From Mucidula mucida (taxonomy: Eukaryota > Basidiomycota > Agaricomycetes > Agaricales > Physalacriaceae): a stretch of 64,000 nucleotides of DNA. The notes under the pieces were generated by a model that saw only the letters and a list, made by a program, of their open reading frames with translations, was not told the origin of the DNA and ran no database searches. The stretch covers positions 186,001 to 250,000 of the forward strand of contig JADNYV010000025.1 in assembly GCA_015501055.1 (NCBI GenBank), written 5' to 3'. The translations under genes and the position numbers were made by a program. Below, in pieces: positions 12,310 to 25,087 of the stretch. Each line of letters begins with the position of its first letter. Position 1 is the first letter of the stretch.

Positions 12310-12977
12310 TCATTTCTTTTCCTTGACCGCGTATTTCTCCCAGTAATCCTTCATCGTCGCCAGAAGATCCGTCTTTCCTTCTTGCTCCAGCCAATCCATC
12401 AAATCCCGCATCCTCAAAATGGCCTTGACACTCCCAACACCCAACATAGATTCTAATTCCTGTGCAGTACTCCCTTGCCCCTCCTGCCCAATCTCTTCAC
12501 GGTCTAAAATTTGTACGACGCCTACAACTGTGCCCCCAGCCTCACGGACGCGATCCAATGCCCCTCGTATCGCCTTTCCAGATGTCATCACATCGTCGAC
12601 GATAACGACACGCTTCCCTTTCATTGGTACACCGACAAGCACACCACCTTCGCCGTGATCTTTAGCTTCCTTGCGATCGTACGCCATCCCGACGTCGACG
12701 CCGCGCCTGCTGAGCTCGACGACTGCCACAGCAGCAAGTGAGATGCCCTTGTATGCTGGGCCAAACAGGACATCAAAGTCCCATCCTGCGTGCACGATGG
12801 TATCGCTTAGTGACGTGGCAAGAGCGGATAATGCAGGACCGGTCGAGAGCAGGCCGTTGTTGAAAAAGTAGGGCGACTGCCGGCCGGATTTGAGCGTGAA
12901 GGATCCGAATTTTAGAGCGCCGACTTCGGTGGAATAGCGATGAGAGTCTTTTGAGATGGGCTCAGTAACGACGACAT
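12310..12977 (-). CDS. URA5: Orotate phosphoribosyltransferase, with a probable one-base deletion near the start
   Basis: Catalyses orotate plus PRPP to OMP, the fifth step of pyrimidine synthesis, in the cytosol. Visible motifs: GALKFGSFTLKSGRQSPYFF and NNGLLSTGPALSALATSL at the N-terminus, FDVLFGPAYKGISLAAV, YDRKEAKDHGEGG (flexible loop) and the PRPP-binding motif VVIVDDVMTSGKAIRG. The C-terminus DYWEKYAVKEKK ends with the stop at 12310-12312. The most likely start is the ATG at 12977 (MSSLLSPSQKTLIAIP, good A at -3). That frame shifts into the conserved frame only if one base is restored near 12927-12931; with it, the gene is 222 codons, the usual length of the family. The alternative, a 5' exon joined at 12989, has no suitable donor and ATG that I could find. 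Confidence 0.85.
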
Positions 12978-13888
12978 TTTGGTTAAGAGCTAAGGAGAGT
13001 TAGCAGAATTTCTAGATGTTGATCTAATCTAATCTTATCATGCTTTCTCCTTACGTTCACCGCTTTCTAAACTCTTGGGGCATCCAAGTAGCCAGTATCT
13101 GAGTCTTGTCTGAATCGACGGCCCACAGTATCTCTGGCGAGAAAGATTCCTGGTTTCTTCACCGACAGACTCCCCAGCATATCCTCGAGTATGCGCGCTC
13201 CCCTTACGTGTTTAACGAGAACTTGGAGTTACACGCTCCTGTCCGGCTACGAGTCTTTGCTCAAGCTTTGCTGCGCTACTAGCGCGGGCACATCGTATTC
13301 CACATGGTGTAAACTTATAAGCTTGTCCCGTATGCTGTACAACTGTTTGCTGGCCGTCTATTGTGCATGGTATATGATAGGCATCTCCTCTCAGGAGCGT
13401 ACTTCGGGTTACTGCTCATGTAGGCGCCTGGCGCCCATCCATGTACTCTTGGCAGGCTTCAGGCGCGTTTTGGGATCATGTGGCAGTTTCAAAATTAAAT
13501 TGACATTTTCCTCAAGGACAATCTTCCTTACCCCGCCTTGCCCTTGACTCGTCGTCCGGTCACAACGGTACGCCGCTACAAATTGAAGGTACTTGTAGGT
13601 GTGGTGCAGCCGCGTTTTAGGTTATTCTTCACCGCCACACAAGCTGGTCGCTAAATGCAGTGCTCTTACAGTATAACTCTGTGGTGCACAGGTCGACCAG
13701 GACAATATCTCTCAGGTTCGCATATTTAGCGCTTAATATTACACCTTGGAACGCATTCTGATACAATCTGCCTGGTGAAAGTACTGACTTGGGTAGCGTC
13801 AATCCCCTGCTAGACACACCGCTATAACCGAAACGGATTCGCGGATGACTTCCCTATTACGGTGAGGAGTGAAACAAGCCGCTTCTGC
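12978..13888. other. Long intergenic stretch, no supported gene
   Basis: About 900 bases between the URA5 start and the TATA box of the small secreted protein. It contains scattered short open frames on both strands. One on the minus strand near 13070-13185 reads somewhat protein-like (HVRGARILEDMLGSL) but has no start, donor or homologue that I recognise. I see no repeats or RNA genes. Confidence 0.4.
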
Positions 13889-13895
13889 TATAAAA
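13889..13895 (+). promoter_or_regulatory. TATA box upstream of the small secreted protein
   Basis: A perfect TATAAAA lies 164 bp before the ATG at 14059 and is followed by a CT-rich stretch with several CAA and CTC motifs, as in strongly transcribed fungal promoters. Spacing suggests a 5' UTR of roughly 130 bases. Confidence 0.5.
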
Positions 13896-14058
13896 TGCAC
13901 GTTAACATCGGTCTTCAACCCCATTCCACATTCATATCTCGACTCTTTACAGTTGAAGCCTTTTGATCAATTTTCTTTCTGAAAGCCGATCCCTTTCACC
14001 AGCACCTTTTTCTACGCCTGCCATTCTTCTTCGGACAATCAACTCTTCATATTTCACG

Positions 14059-14706
14059 ATGTTGTTCACGTCTATTATCCTCTTGGCCGCTTCCTTGGTC
14101 TCTGCATCCCCCGTCGTGCGCCAAGTCGGCCCAGCGTTCTGCAGCCCCAACTTTGAGGGTGTCGCTGTGTCGGTCACGAACAGTGCTCGGGAGTGGGGCA
14201 TCACTTCTGCGAGCGTTGGCGCAGATGTCATTTCCCCCGTTGGTACCCTACAGACGGCCGACTTCCGCTTCGAACAGCGTGGCCAGCCTTCCGTGATCTA
14301 CACCATTAAGTAAGTAACTTCTCCAGTATATCCTGAACGTGCGCCAACTAACGAGCTACCACGTTAGGACGATCCAAAACAACGACCTCGTTGTCTCCGT
14401 TCGCCCAGACTCTACCCTTCAACTTGCTAGCATCGATTCCAGTGACATGTAAATTCTCATTTCTCCTCATTTCTCTGTCATACAACTAATCCATGTTACA
14501 GTGCCCAAGAGTGGGGTGTCCTCTGCGACAACTGCACCACCGACACCTCCTTGAGCAACGGACTTGTCTCTTTTGGATGCAACATCACATCCGTTGCTAC
14601 AGGATATTGTGTACAGATCGGTGCTCAGAAAGAGGACGCTATGTTCCTTGCCCCCTGCAACGGGCAGGACAGTCAGAACTTTGACTTCTGGACTGCGACC
14701 GCTTAA
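14059..14706 (+). CDS. Small secreted protein, possibly beta-trefoil-like
   Basis: Three exons (14059-14309, 14368-14448, 14502-14706) give exactly 178 codons plus stop. The N-terminus MLFTSIILLAASLVSASPV is a clear signal peptide with likely cleavage after SAS. The mature protein has repeating blocks with a W or F core: NSAREWGITSAS, SDIAQEWGVLCDNC, and NGQDSQNFDFWTATA at the end, plus four or more cysteines (FCSPNF, LCDNCTTD, FGCNIT, GYCVQIG). The repeated Gln-x-W/F-x-W-like ends recall ricin-B-type beta-trefoil proteins, but this is only a resemblance. It is expected to be exported. A strong TATA box precedes it, in line with high expression. No enzyme motif seen. Confidence 0.75.
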
Positions 14707-14951
14707 AGGGGAGGGAGGGGCTCACACTCGGACTTTGGGACTGTAATGTTCATGATGTATATACCTCGGACTTGGTCATTAGTAAACAGACGATATCCTT
14801 CACGTTTTACTTCTGGATGGACATCTCATGAAAGACGAAAGCAGGTATAAGCAGCCTTTGAATATACAAGCTCAAGGACTAAAAGGTAATGAATGACCAT
14901 AGCTCGTGGGCATCGGCCTTTTACTGACATATACGTCAAGACGGCCCCCTA

Positions 14952-16203
14952 CTAGACCATCTTGCTGCGAATGCAGACAACAGTGTGCGCCACAACTAGT
15001 TCTCCTGCTTTGTGTTTCTCATAAGCCTCGACAGCATCCAAGCGATGGGGACACAACACATCCTCCAATTGAAGAGCTTCCTTGGTTGACATAGCAGGAG
15101 ACCTGTCCTTGAAAGTCTCTTCCAGGACATCTGCGGGGTAGAAGTAGAACTATCGGAATGGTTAACCGGCAAGGGAGAGAGGACTTAAGGAAAGAAACCT
15201 ACCGGTCCCAGGCCCTCTTCTTGGTTCCGTTTGTACCCACCATCACCTCTTCAGGCTCGCTCTGAATTTTCCAGGTGTAGGTCAGAACGTCCGGGTTGTA
15301 GCCCGCGCTTTCGGACATTGTAATCATGTTAGAAATGGGAACACGTCCGCCCATTGACGAGATGATGGCTCCTTGTGGCGCCAGGAGCTCCCTAGCCTGG
15401 ACCATACAGAGCCAGTGGAGCGCGAGAAGGCTATCGTTGGCAATGTTCACGATCTTCTCGTGGCGCTCTGGACGTAGGTAGACGACGTTTGTCCGGAAAA
15501 GAGTTTCCTCATCTTCGTGTCGAGAGGAATGTTCGGGAGATTCTCTAAAGCACGAAAACATGATGAGACAAAATATATCGCATATGGGTCAGATAACTTG
15601 CCATATATCAAGTCAAAGCTGATTGGCTTAACTTGGAGAGGACTGCACAGATCACCAGGAAGTGCGATCATGGAGTTCACGACCTTGGAGAGAGCGTGTA
15701 TACCCTCAGTAGCCGCGCGAACGTTGCCAGCAGCGGCTTGAACGACGGCGGGGTGCAAGTCGGTCATGGCGAGTTGCTCCAAAGGGAAAACTTCTAGAGC
15801 ACCGACAGCGTCGAGGCCAGAGCCCGTACCAATCGTCGCGAACTTGGTGACCTTGTTTCCAGAGTCTCTGTGCGCGATGAAGGAAGGAACGGCAACGCTG
15901 GCCACCCAGTCACGTCGTGGCTCAGCTACTTTGGGAAGGTACGTGAGCTACAAACAGGGATCAGTACGCTGGCAAAGGCGAACAAAGCGATATTCTGACC
16001 TTGGTCAACTTAACTGTGAAGTCTTCTTTGACCTTTTTGGCAGAGCCAATACAATAGAACTTGGAGAAGTTGACGTCAACTTCTGCCAGGTTGGAGTAGA
16101 GCTCTGGGTTGGACTCGTCGCTGAGATAATTTCAACAACTCGACGAGACGCGCAAATATCCGGAAACTCACACTTCGTGATGGGTGTGCGTGGGAATCGT
16201 CAT
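14952..16203 (-). CDS. Class I SAM-dependent methyltransferase, frame broken once
   Basis: Minus-strand gene from ATG at 16203 (MTIPTHTHHE) through SNPELYSNLAEVDVNFSKFY and KKVKEDFTVKLTKLTYLP to a Rossmann core: KFATIGTGSGLDAVGAL (SAM-binding GxGxG), then TDLHPAVVQAAAGNVR, PGDLCSPL and FDLIYGNLPNIPL, the last like the N-[LP]-P motif of PrmC-type methyltransferases. It then has QARELLAPQGAIISSMGGR and SESAGYNPDVLTYTWKIQSE. After PEEV the family-like sequence (GGYKRNQEEGLGP spliced to FYFYPADVLEETF) is in another frame, so one base seems missing at about 15241-15243. The end reads VVAHTVVCIRSKMV with stop at 14952-14954. Substrate unknown. Introns of about 50 nt near 15916-15953 and 16110-16170. 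Confidence 0.75.
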
Positions 16204-16972
16204 CCTGAAATGAGTATGAGGACTTGGTTGCGAAAGCTGTGAATGGGCTGAATGCAATACTCACCAGGTTCCTCTCTAGGGTCTTTATAGGATGCCCTCC
16301 AGCCACATCGCGCTGGTTCATACATCCATAGCAATTTAGGTAACACAACACAACGCCATATGTCGACCCGTATACGCCTGCGTATTTCCATTCAGTTCGG
16401 TCCTTCCAGTCGGCTCGGACGCACTTTCACTTCAATTTGGTGGCGCATTCGGAAAAAAAACTCCGCGGAGCCAAATGAACGTTTAGCCCCGCAACGTAGA
16501 AATCACCGCGACCAAGGAGAATTGCCACATCCCAATGGGCCAATAGATGTGAGTAGCTTAGCCGAATCGAAAGACAAGGAGAATGTCTGGCCAGTCCAGT
16601 CATATAACTGTACGGGACAGATGACGGCTTTCGGAATCATATCGGCCGGTAACTTTATGTCGGAGTTGCCGCCCTGCAAGAACGAACGGTATCCCTCAAT
16701 GGTTGTACGACAACTTGAATGGTCAGAACGGGATGCCAATCGACTGCAATACAAAATGATCTTCTCATACCAGGTATACCAACATTCAGGCGCAGGCACG
16801 AATGGTTAAACATGACAATACATTGCATTCGAGGGTATGCATAGCGAGCGGGTAGAGATTAAGACTATTTGCAAGAAGACTGGTGCCGAAATGAACTAAG
16901 ATAAATGTCCTATAGTACTAGTAAATCAAGAATATGTATAAACAAACGAACGTCAAGACAACTTTCTCGCTC
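16204..16972. other. Intergenic; one unsupported open frame
   Basis: Holds the promoter of the methyltransferase and the 3' end of the MFS gene. A 149-codon frame at 16360-16809 (+) is open, but its composition is not clearly protein-like, it has no recognisable domain, and its antisense is open too, so I do not call it. Confidence 0.4.
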
Positions 16973-18826
16973 CTAATGCGCCCTCCGCAAAGTATGCGGC
17001 AACATCATACTCACTCGAACGCCTGCAAGCGTCACCCCCAACAGAATGATAAATACCAGATATCCGTTCAACAGATCGTGTTCTGTAGACAACGAGAACA
17101 GCGACGTGGCAAAGATCGGGGCAACAGTACGCGAGATCGTTCCCGCGGCTTGACCTAGTCCGTTCGTAACGGCAAGAGCGGCCTTATTGGGCGCACCATC
17201 GACGATGAACATATGTCCCGTAGCTAAATCCTCAACACCATCAGAACGGAACGTGAAGCAAGATGCGGAAAAGACGCACCAAACGACATATAAATCATAC
17301 TATTGCAGAACAAGAACTGCACAACAATAAGCGTCCAGATTAAACCGTTAACCCTGCCATAGGCGCGCGCGAGGAGGTTCATATAATGAAAAGCGAGAAC
17401 CCAATCAAGTGGCATGAATATCCAAAGATATGCACTCGACGCGGACCAAAGCGTCTGATCAGCCTCGAAACCACAGATCCCTGCCACAGAACGTTGTAAA
17501 CACCCCACACACCCATGATGAACCCAATCTCAAACGAAGAGAAGCCAAGACCACCGTTCAGATGGAAGTGCTGTACATGAGCGGGATGAGCACCAAGTAC
17601 GAGGTTTCTGTGAAGAGAAGGAGAGAAAAGCAGCCGAGTGGGACGAGGACCTGGCGAATCATCAGAGAGCGGATGGATGGAGCCTCCATAGATTCGTCCT
17701 CATTGCGCTCATCATCAGAGGCTTGTTCGACAGCGCTGTAACTTCGCACTTCCTCTCCCGTAGGAGCTGGTTCCTTGTTCCCATCTAGCGATGCATCGCG
17801 ATACAGCGGGTGCGTCTGTACCCAGAAAAGTCTAAGTTGCCTGTCACCTAGACAAGTTTCAGAAACGACTAACCTCCTTCAATCCGACGAGGGCGACGGA
17901 AAAGAACAAAAATGCAAGAGATCCAGCGAAGACGCAGGGAAGGAGGTATGGGTGTTGTCGGAGAATAACGATCTTCCCGAACGATCCGGGCCATTGGGCT
18001 TCTGGGTTCGCAAATACGCCACCAATGATGGGACTATGAAGCCACGTTGGTCAGACTTTCATCAATAGCACGTTGACGAATAGTATGTACCCAAAGTCGA
18101 ACCCAAACTCCACATGAGTGGAATAAGACCAAACACCTCCGCCATATTAGTAGAGTCAGAAAGCTAAAAGAAAACACGATGGCTTATTAGTCTCTAATGA
18201 CGTCCGTCGAGCAGATCTCTAACGTACTTCAGCCATAACGCTCTTCGAGACACCTAAACCGCGGATCAATTTCTAGCTACAAACGCGCGAGTTTCGGAGA
18301 CAATCAGACTAACCGATATTTCCATTGAACGCGCCCTGCGCAAACCGACAAACAACAAGCGGCCAGAACGATGTCGATATCCCAAAGCCCAGCATCGCAA
18401 ATGTCAATCCCAGTGGCCCAATCAACAGAATGGGTCTACGGCCAAACCGATCCGAGGCACGGCCCCAGAGGAGTACTGTAACGCACTCAGCCATGAAGAA
18501 GACGGATTCCTGAGTCATGTTATTGATTACAAAACCCTTCTTCGGAACCTGGAACCAAGGCTCACAATAATCCCAGCATAGTACCCAGTGGCCTTCTCGT
18601 CGCCGTTCGTTACGCCCGTCTCGCGCACGAACTGGGCAATGAAGGGATAAATCACCGTGGCAGTTATTGGTTCTGCTAGCTGTATCAAAAAAGCGATGAA
18701 GAGCTGCATTTTAGGGAGCGGCGAGCGCGCCCGCTCTTTGTGTGTTTGAAGTGACGTCGTCTCATTTGTATCGCTGTCTGCGCAGGTGTCCGAACCAGAA
18801 TGCGAGCGGGAGCGGATTAAAGACAT
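16973..18826 (-). CDS. MFS transporter (ZIFL/TetA-like, 12 TM)
   Basis: From ATG at 18826 the protein has a polar N-terminus (MSLIRSRSHSGSD...), then alternating hydrophobic segments: LFIAFLIQLAEPITATVIYP (TM1), SVFFMAECVTVLLWGRASDR (TM2 into the MFS motif A G-x-A-S-D-R-F-G-R-R-P), ILLIGPLGLTFAMLGFGIS, FWPLVVCRFAQGAFNGNIG, and so on to MFIVDGAPNKAALAVTNGLG and a final helix before MLPHTLRRAH. Between TM6 and TM7 is a long acidic loop (DDERNEDESMEAPSIR). This pattern matches the fungal MFS group annotated near zinc-induced-facilitator-like and tetracycline:H+ antiporters. Substrate unknown; plasma membrane or vacuole location not inferable. Many introns of 45-60 nt. Confidence 0.82.
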
Positions 18827-19736
18827 AATAGTGTGAAGGAGAGAAAGGAATGATGGTGGTGCTGATGGGCGTCAGAGATAAGACTGGGTATGGACTACGG
18901 GTACAGAGAGACCTTAATCCCAAAAGCGATATAGTAGCCCGACTCCAAGGCCCGTGCTCGGACGGAAGAAGTAACAATGACGCGGGAGATGGTGCGAAGA
19001 TCCCGTACGCAATGCGTAACCTCCGTCAGCAGAGCCTCCTCACTCCAAGCTAACACTCAATATTGGAGTACAGAGTACCACAAACCCGCAGCGAACAGCA
19101 GTGCTTACTCGGACATGTGTTTCTGGAGGCATTCGGTTTACTAACTGAGGCCTAAGATTCAAATAGATGAAGCGAATTTCCGTTTCTCGCGATGAATACA
19201 TGCCTGTATTCGTCACTTTTTCGGAACGGCATCCAGCGACTGCAGTATGGCCTGATAGCGAAGTTTTCTGACATAGCTGTGGACTCGGCGTCACAACGTC
19301 CGAGGGCGTCGCGTTGTTTCTAGCACTTCTGTGGTCGTTGCCTAGTTCGCCAGCTTCTGTAGACGTCAACGTAAGTCTTCTTCATGGACAATGTGCATGA
19401 AGGAGGCTAAACGTCTTAGGATTTGGAGTTTGGACGACGTGGTAATTTCCTTGACAGGGACAATCGAAAGAGCGCGACATGGGATCAAGGAATTAGTGCT
19501 CAACATACATCTGCATGAATAATTGAGACTCGGGAGCTTCCGAATGAAGGATATCTGAAGGCGCGCCGATCTCCGTTCATTTCTTCCAGGCCGCTACCAT
19601 TTGTGGGTCTTGTTATTGTTTTCACTGTCGGCGTCCGGTTGATGACACTTGTCAGTACCAAGACTGATCCAGGAAAGCGCGGTTTAAATGCTTTGAATAC
19701 AGTGTCGAAAGACTGGGAACAGCTGACTGTTGACAT
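18827..19736. other. Divergent intergenic region, no gene seen
   Basis: About 900 bases between the MFS start (18826, minus) and the hydrolase start (19737, plus). Presumed shared promoter region. Short open frames exist on both strands, but none has a recognisable domain. Confidence 0.4.
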
Positions 19737-20817
19737 ATGGGTGCCCTCCCACCCGTCGAATACTTTCCTCCTTCCACACGGTGGGGCTCGCCAACCAAGG
19801 CAACGCACCACGCGATCTGTCTGCATGGGCTCACATCGTCTTCCCAGGTGTGGTGTGGCATTGCCGAGCGGCTCGCCGAAGAGGGTGAGCACCCGCCGTC
19901 GTCCGCCACGGTAGTGTACCTTAACAGAACAAAGGTTACGCATTAACCGCGCCCGACCTTCTGGGCCACGGTCTTGGTAGACGTCCAGCTCCCAGCGCGT
20001 CATACTCCGTACACGCCTATGCCCAAGACATTATGCCTCTCATTATGCAAGAGCAGCATACGCTTCCATACGACACAGTGCTGGGACACTCGTATGGCGG
20101 CGCGATTGCGCTTGTGCTGGCACCACTGATGCTTGCCGCCGGCGCACCCTTTGTTCACGTCGTACTGGTAGAGCCTGCACTCGAGCTCGACGCGACGCAG
20201 CTCGAGGGAATGCGGATAGACTCGATCGACGAAGTGACGAGGGTACGCACGTGGGAGAAGTATATGGAGGAGAACCCGCGCTGGGGAGAACGCGATGCGC
20301 GCGCAAAGAGCTTCGGAGCGGGTTTGTGTTGGCCTGAGACGGCAGACGAGACGTGCAAGGTAAAAAATCATCTCTTTCTTTCGCCGCAGAACTGAGACGA
20401 TGGAAACAGCAAAACAACCCATGGTCGTTCACACAGCTCATGCCGCCACCCTCACCTCGAATACGGATCACGATACTAGCAGCGGATCCGGGGCTGGAGC
20501 CGTACTTCACGCCACATGAGACCGCGGCGATGAACAGGACACGCCCTGAGGTGCACACGATTGTCATTCCAGATTGCTCGCATGGGATGCCTAGGGAGGT
20601 TCCTGAAGCTGTCGTGCAACACGTCTTGGCAGAACAGCGGGCGTGGAGTCTAGATATCTATGGCCAGACGACAATTGCTGCCAACGAGGATGCAGTTCAG
20701 GAAGCGGGCGATGATGCAAGTCTTCAGAAGTATGGAATGATACCAGGGACTGAAAGAAAGCGACATCCTGCGTTTGCTGGTATGTGTCTCGAAATTTTTT
20801 TGGGAAACGAGGCTTAA
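19737..20817 (+). CDS. Alpha/beta-hydrolase
   Basis: Three exons (19737-19884, 19935-20359, 20410-20817) give exactly 326 codons plus stop. Early block HHAICLHGLTSSSQVW holds the HG oxyanion motif. Next is GYALTAPDLLGHGLG, then the nucleophile elbow GHSYGG with the catalytic Ser. The acid is in ILAADPGLEPYF and the catalytic His in VIPDCSHGMPREVP, in the expected order, followed by the end at GNEA. This is a standard alpha/beta-hydrolase of the epoxide-hydrolase/peroxidase-like type (Abhydrolase_6). It lacks a signal peptide, so it is probably cytosolic. Substrate unknown. The last 35 or so residues after GMIPGTERKRH are unusual and may come from an unspliced intron. Confidence 0.82.
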
Positions 20818-21490
20818 GTCCGCAGTGGGTTCCTCTTGAAAATGTGAGGGGTAAGCTGATTTGGGAACGAGTTCTGGGTAGTACTAGCCGTGGGTAATGA
20901 AGAAACAGTCTGTTCCTCATTTTTGCGAAACCGCGACGCGTTGGTCATAGTTTTTGGGCAAGCTACCGTCGGCAATGTCCGGACATGGTCGGCAATACGG
21001 ACCGGCATGTTTTCAGCCTCCACCATCACGTCGAAAATGCATCCTCTATGCCACATTTTAGCGTACAACCAATGAGTTCGAAGATGATGAGATTATTTTT
21101 TGGCGAACAGAGGTACAACTTGTGTTGTTATTGTTTGTGAGGTCTCCCACTCTTTTCAACGCAGCTGCAGCCTCATCTACATTGCACTGCTCGACTACTT
21201 CAACCATTACAACGCCACAATCGCTTTACAGCATCCTTGTATTCCCCTGCATCACGCTCTACATCTTCTCACCATCCAGAACTTGAATCGTTTTCTAGTT
21301 GGCGCGTCTCCTTGGCCGACAAACAGGTCTACAACCCATCGCCTTGGACGCCTGATTGCAAGTCTCTGTTGGTGGTGGGATCAGCCGTCGAGACAAGCAC
21401 TATCAGTACGGGCTTGAAGCCCAGATTGAATTCGTTTGACTCAGCGTTTGCGCATAGGGCAACTCGCATAGCATGACACGCGCAGTTCTC
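20818..21490. other. Intergenic, no gene seen
   Basis: About 670 bases between the alpha/beta-hydrolase and the inverted-repeat element. Nothing recognised. Confidence 0.4.
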
Positions 21491-21507
21491 CATTACTCTC
21501 GAGCCTA

Positions 21508-21541
21508 CACTAAACAGGTCTTTCGGGTGCCTGGCTGCTTG
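21508..21541 (+). repeat. Left terminal inverted repeat (34 bp)
   Basis: Exact reverse complement of 22768-22801. Contains aaacaggtctttcgggtgcc. An exact 34-nt match at 1.2 kb spacing is far beyond chance. Confidence 0.9.
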
Positions 21542-22767
21542 AGAGTAAAATGCGCGGAAGTGACATGGTGGTGACACCATCCGGTATCACCGGATGCGCC
21601 TGCCCCGCCATCCCGCCGTTTGTGACAAGAACACCAGAATCCGCATCCTCTATGTCATCTGCTCGGACCTAGATATGGTGAGTACTATTCTGCCCGAACT
21701 GTATGCATTTCTGTTGTCTTTGTTTTTGTCAAATGTATAACACTGAGCTTGAAATGAAACGGCTGCACATTCACATTCAGACTCATAAGTAGTGAGTAAC
21801 ACCATATCAGTGTTTTAGTACCTCTTGCACATCAAATTCGGACTTGCTTCATCATGGCAGAGATACTTCTGTATGCACCGCGATACGCGCGTTGTATTAC
21901 AGGCTGACTGCCCTAGTCTGATACTTACTGCTTTGTATCTGCGTCTTGGTCCGCTGTCTCTGCTTCCACGTCGTCTGCTGAAACCGTAGACGATTCTTCA
22001 GCATTGAATCGTACGTGCTTATCCAAAGAAACATACCCATGAACTGAACAAACTCAAACCTGACCACGCGGCGTGACTGGTAAGTAGTAGAGTCAAATTG
22101 AATGTAGTTAGTACACCTGATGTGTAAAAAAGCCGCAATCATTCGCGACATACAAACCGCAGAGTACATAGATCTGGTCGCTGCGAAACGAGAGAGGTGC
22201 AACATGAATGCATGGGAATGAAGGTCATTGAACACACGGTACCGGCAGAAGTGCATCGACAACCTTCCAGTAGGCCTTGACTTTGACTTGACCTGTTCAC
22301 CATTGTAGAGCTCAACAGCTCTGGCGTATGATGGCGGCGGCTGGATTCTGTCTGTCTGTCGTGGCGGACCAGTGTAGTAGACGGTCTATGTTGACTCTGA
22401 GCGTCATTGCAATCTAAGATCCAGCATAGCGAGACTTTGCGTGTACACAGCCATAGTATAAGGCCCACACCCATTGCTATCATTGTTGGTTGACTCGACA
22501 CAAGATGGGCCACAAATCTCAAATCCAAAAACATGTCACTATCAGTGATGGACAAGGAAGCACACACACGTAGGTACATAAGCTTCTAAAATGATTGGAC
22601 AAACAGTACTCTGCTGAATGTGTCTTTGGTGACAGTGACACTCCTTTCCTTCCCGACATACGACGAACATTACCATGAATGGCAGGTCGCGCCGACGGTG
22701 TCGTGGTATCCGCATCACCGTCCTCATCGGGACGGTTTATTTGACCTTTCTTCTTTATCCGCTAGGA

Positions 22768-22801
22768 CAAGCAGCCAGGCACCCGAAAGACCTGTTTAGT
22801 G
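22768..22801 (-). repeat. Right terminal inverted repeat (34 bp)
   Basis: Exact reverse complement of 21508-21541. The identity stops sharply on both sides in both copies. Confidence 0.9.
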
Positions 22802-22816
22802 CCGCCTCATTACTCT

Positions 22817-23265
22817 TTCCCGGAATTGAATCTGAGCGATAAACTTCGCTCTTTCTCCGGTCAACGCGTTGTTTACCGGCACCCGCCACACCGAGCCACT
22901 ATCCTCATTCTATACCTCCGATGATTTGTTTCTGATGTAGTTTTCCAGAAAGCGCTGACTATGGTGTCGGAGTGCACGAATTCCGGATCCGACGACATGT
23001 TCGCCTCGTCCCAAATTGCGAGCGAGTGCACGATCAGAACTGTCTTGGTGCCTTGTCCGACTCGCTAATATCTCCGCTCAGATCGAGCCTCCCCTCGTGT
23101 GTGTTCGGGTCGCATTGCCTGTGGCGTAAAACCGAGAATGACTGACTGATGGATAACTCGGTAAAGCTTCAGGGAGGTGAGTACGTACGTCAACTTGCCT
23201 TGAAAGTCGGGGTATTGCACCTCAAGTCTAGTACCACTTGTTCTTCTCCCCTACATTTCAAAGCA
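22817..23265. other. Upstream region of the sulfhydrylase gene, no gene seen
   Basis: About 450 bases between the inverted-repeat element and the MET17-type start. Presumed promoter. No specific regulatory site identified with confidence. Confidence 0.4.
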
Positions 23266-24927
<1,662 letters not shown>

Positions 24928-25087
24928 TACTGCGTAGAGTTTTATTTGACTAGAGGTATTTTCAAGAGTGTACAATTGTGTGCCGCGGTACTGTGGTTCA
25001 ATTTGTGGCGAACTCCTTTTGGTGGTGTGCACAGCCACCGACGGATCATTGACCTGTCTCGATTTTGTTGTGTCACTGTCTCTAACG

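Larger units (their letters stand above)
21491..22816. mobile_element. Candidate non-autonomous DNA transposon with 34-bp inverted ends
   Basis: Two perfect 34-nt inverted copies of a sequence containing aaacaggtctttcgggtgcc lie at 21508-21541 and 22768-22801, facing each other, with 1.2 kb between. The same 9-mer, cattactct, occurs in direct orientation outside both ends (21491-21499 and 22808-22816), which would fit a 9-bp target-site duplication such as those of Mutator-like elements; the ends between the 9-mer and the repeat (8 and 6 bases) do not match, however. The inside has no transposase-like frame. It contains a short palindrome at 21578-21596 (catccgg/ccggatg). I read it as a MITE or deleted DNA transposon; copy number elsewhere is unknown. 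Confidence 0.55.

Noticed and set aside
12989..13082. Additional 5' exon of URA5 joined at 12989
   Set aside because: The only nearby ATG (about 13082) has no donor of the right phase.
13070..13185. Protein-like minus-strand stretch upstream of URA5
   Set aside because: No start, splice donor or homologue that I can support; it ends in a stop before URA5.
16360..16809. 149-codon plus-strand frame
   Set aside because: No domain, unremarkable composition and an open antisense frame; probably chance.
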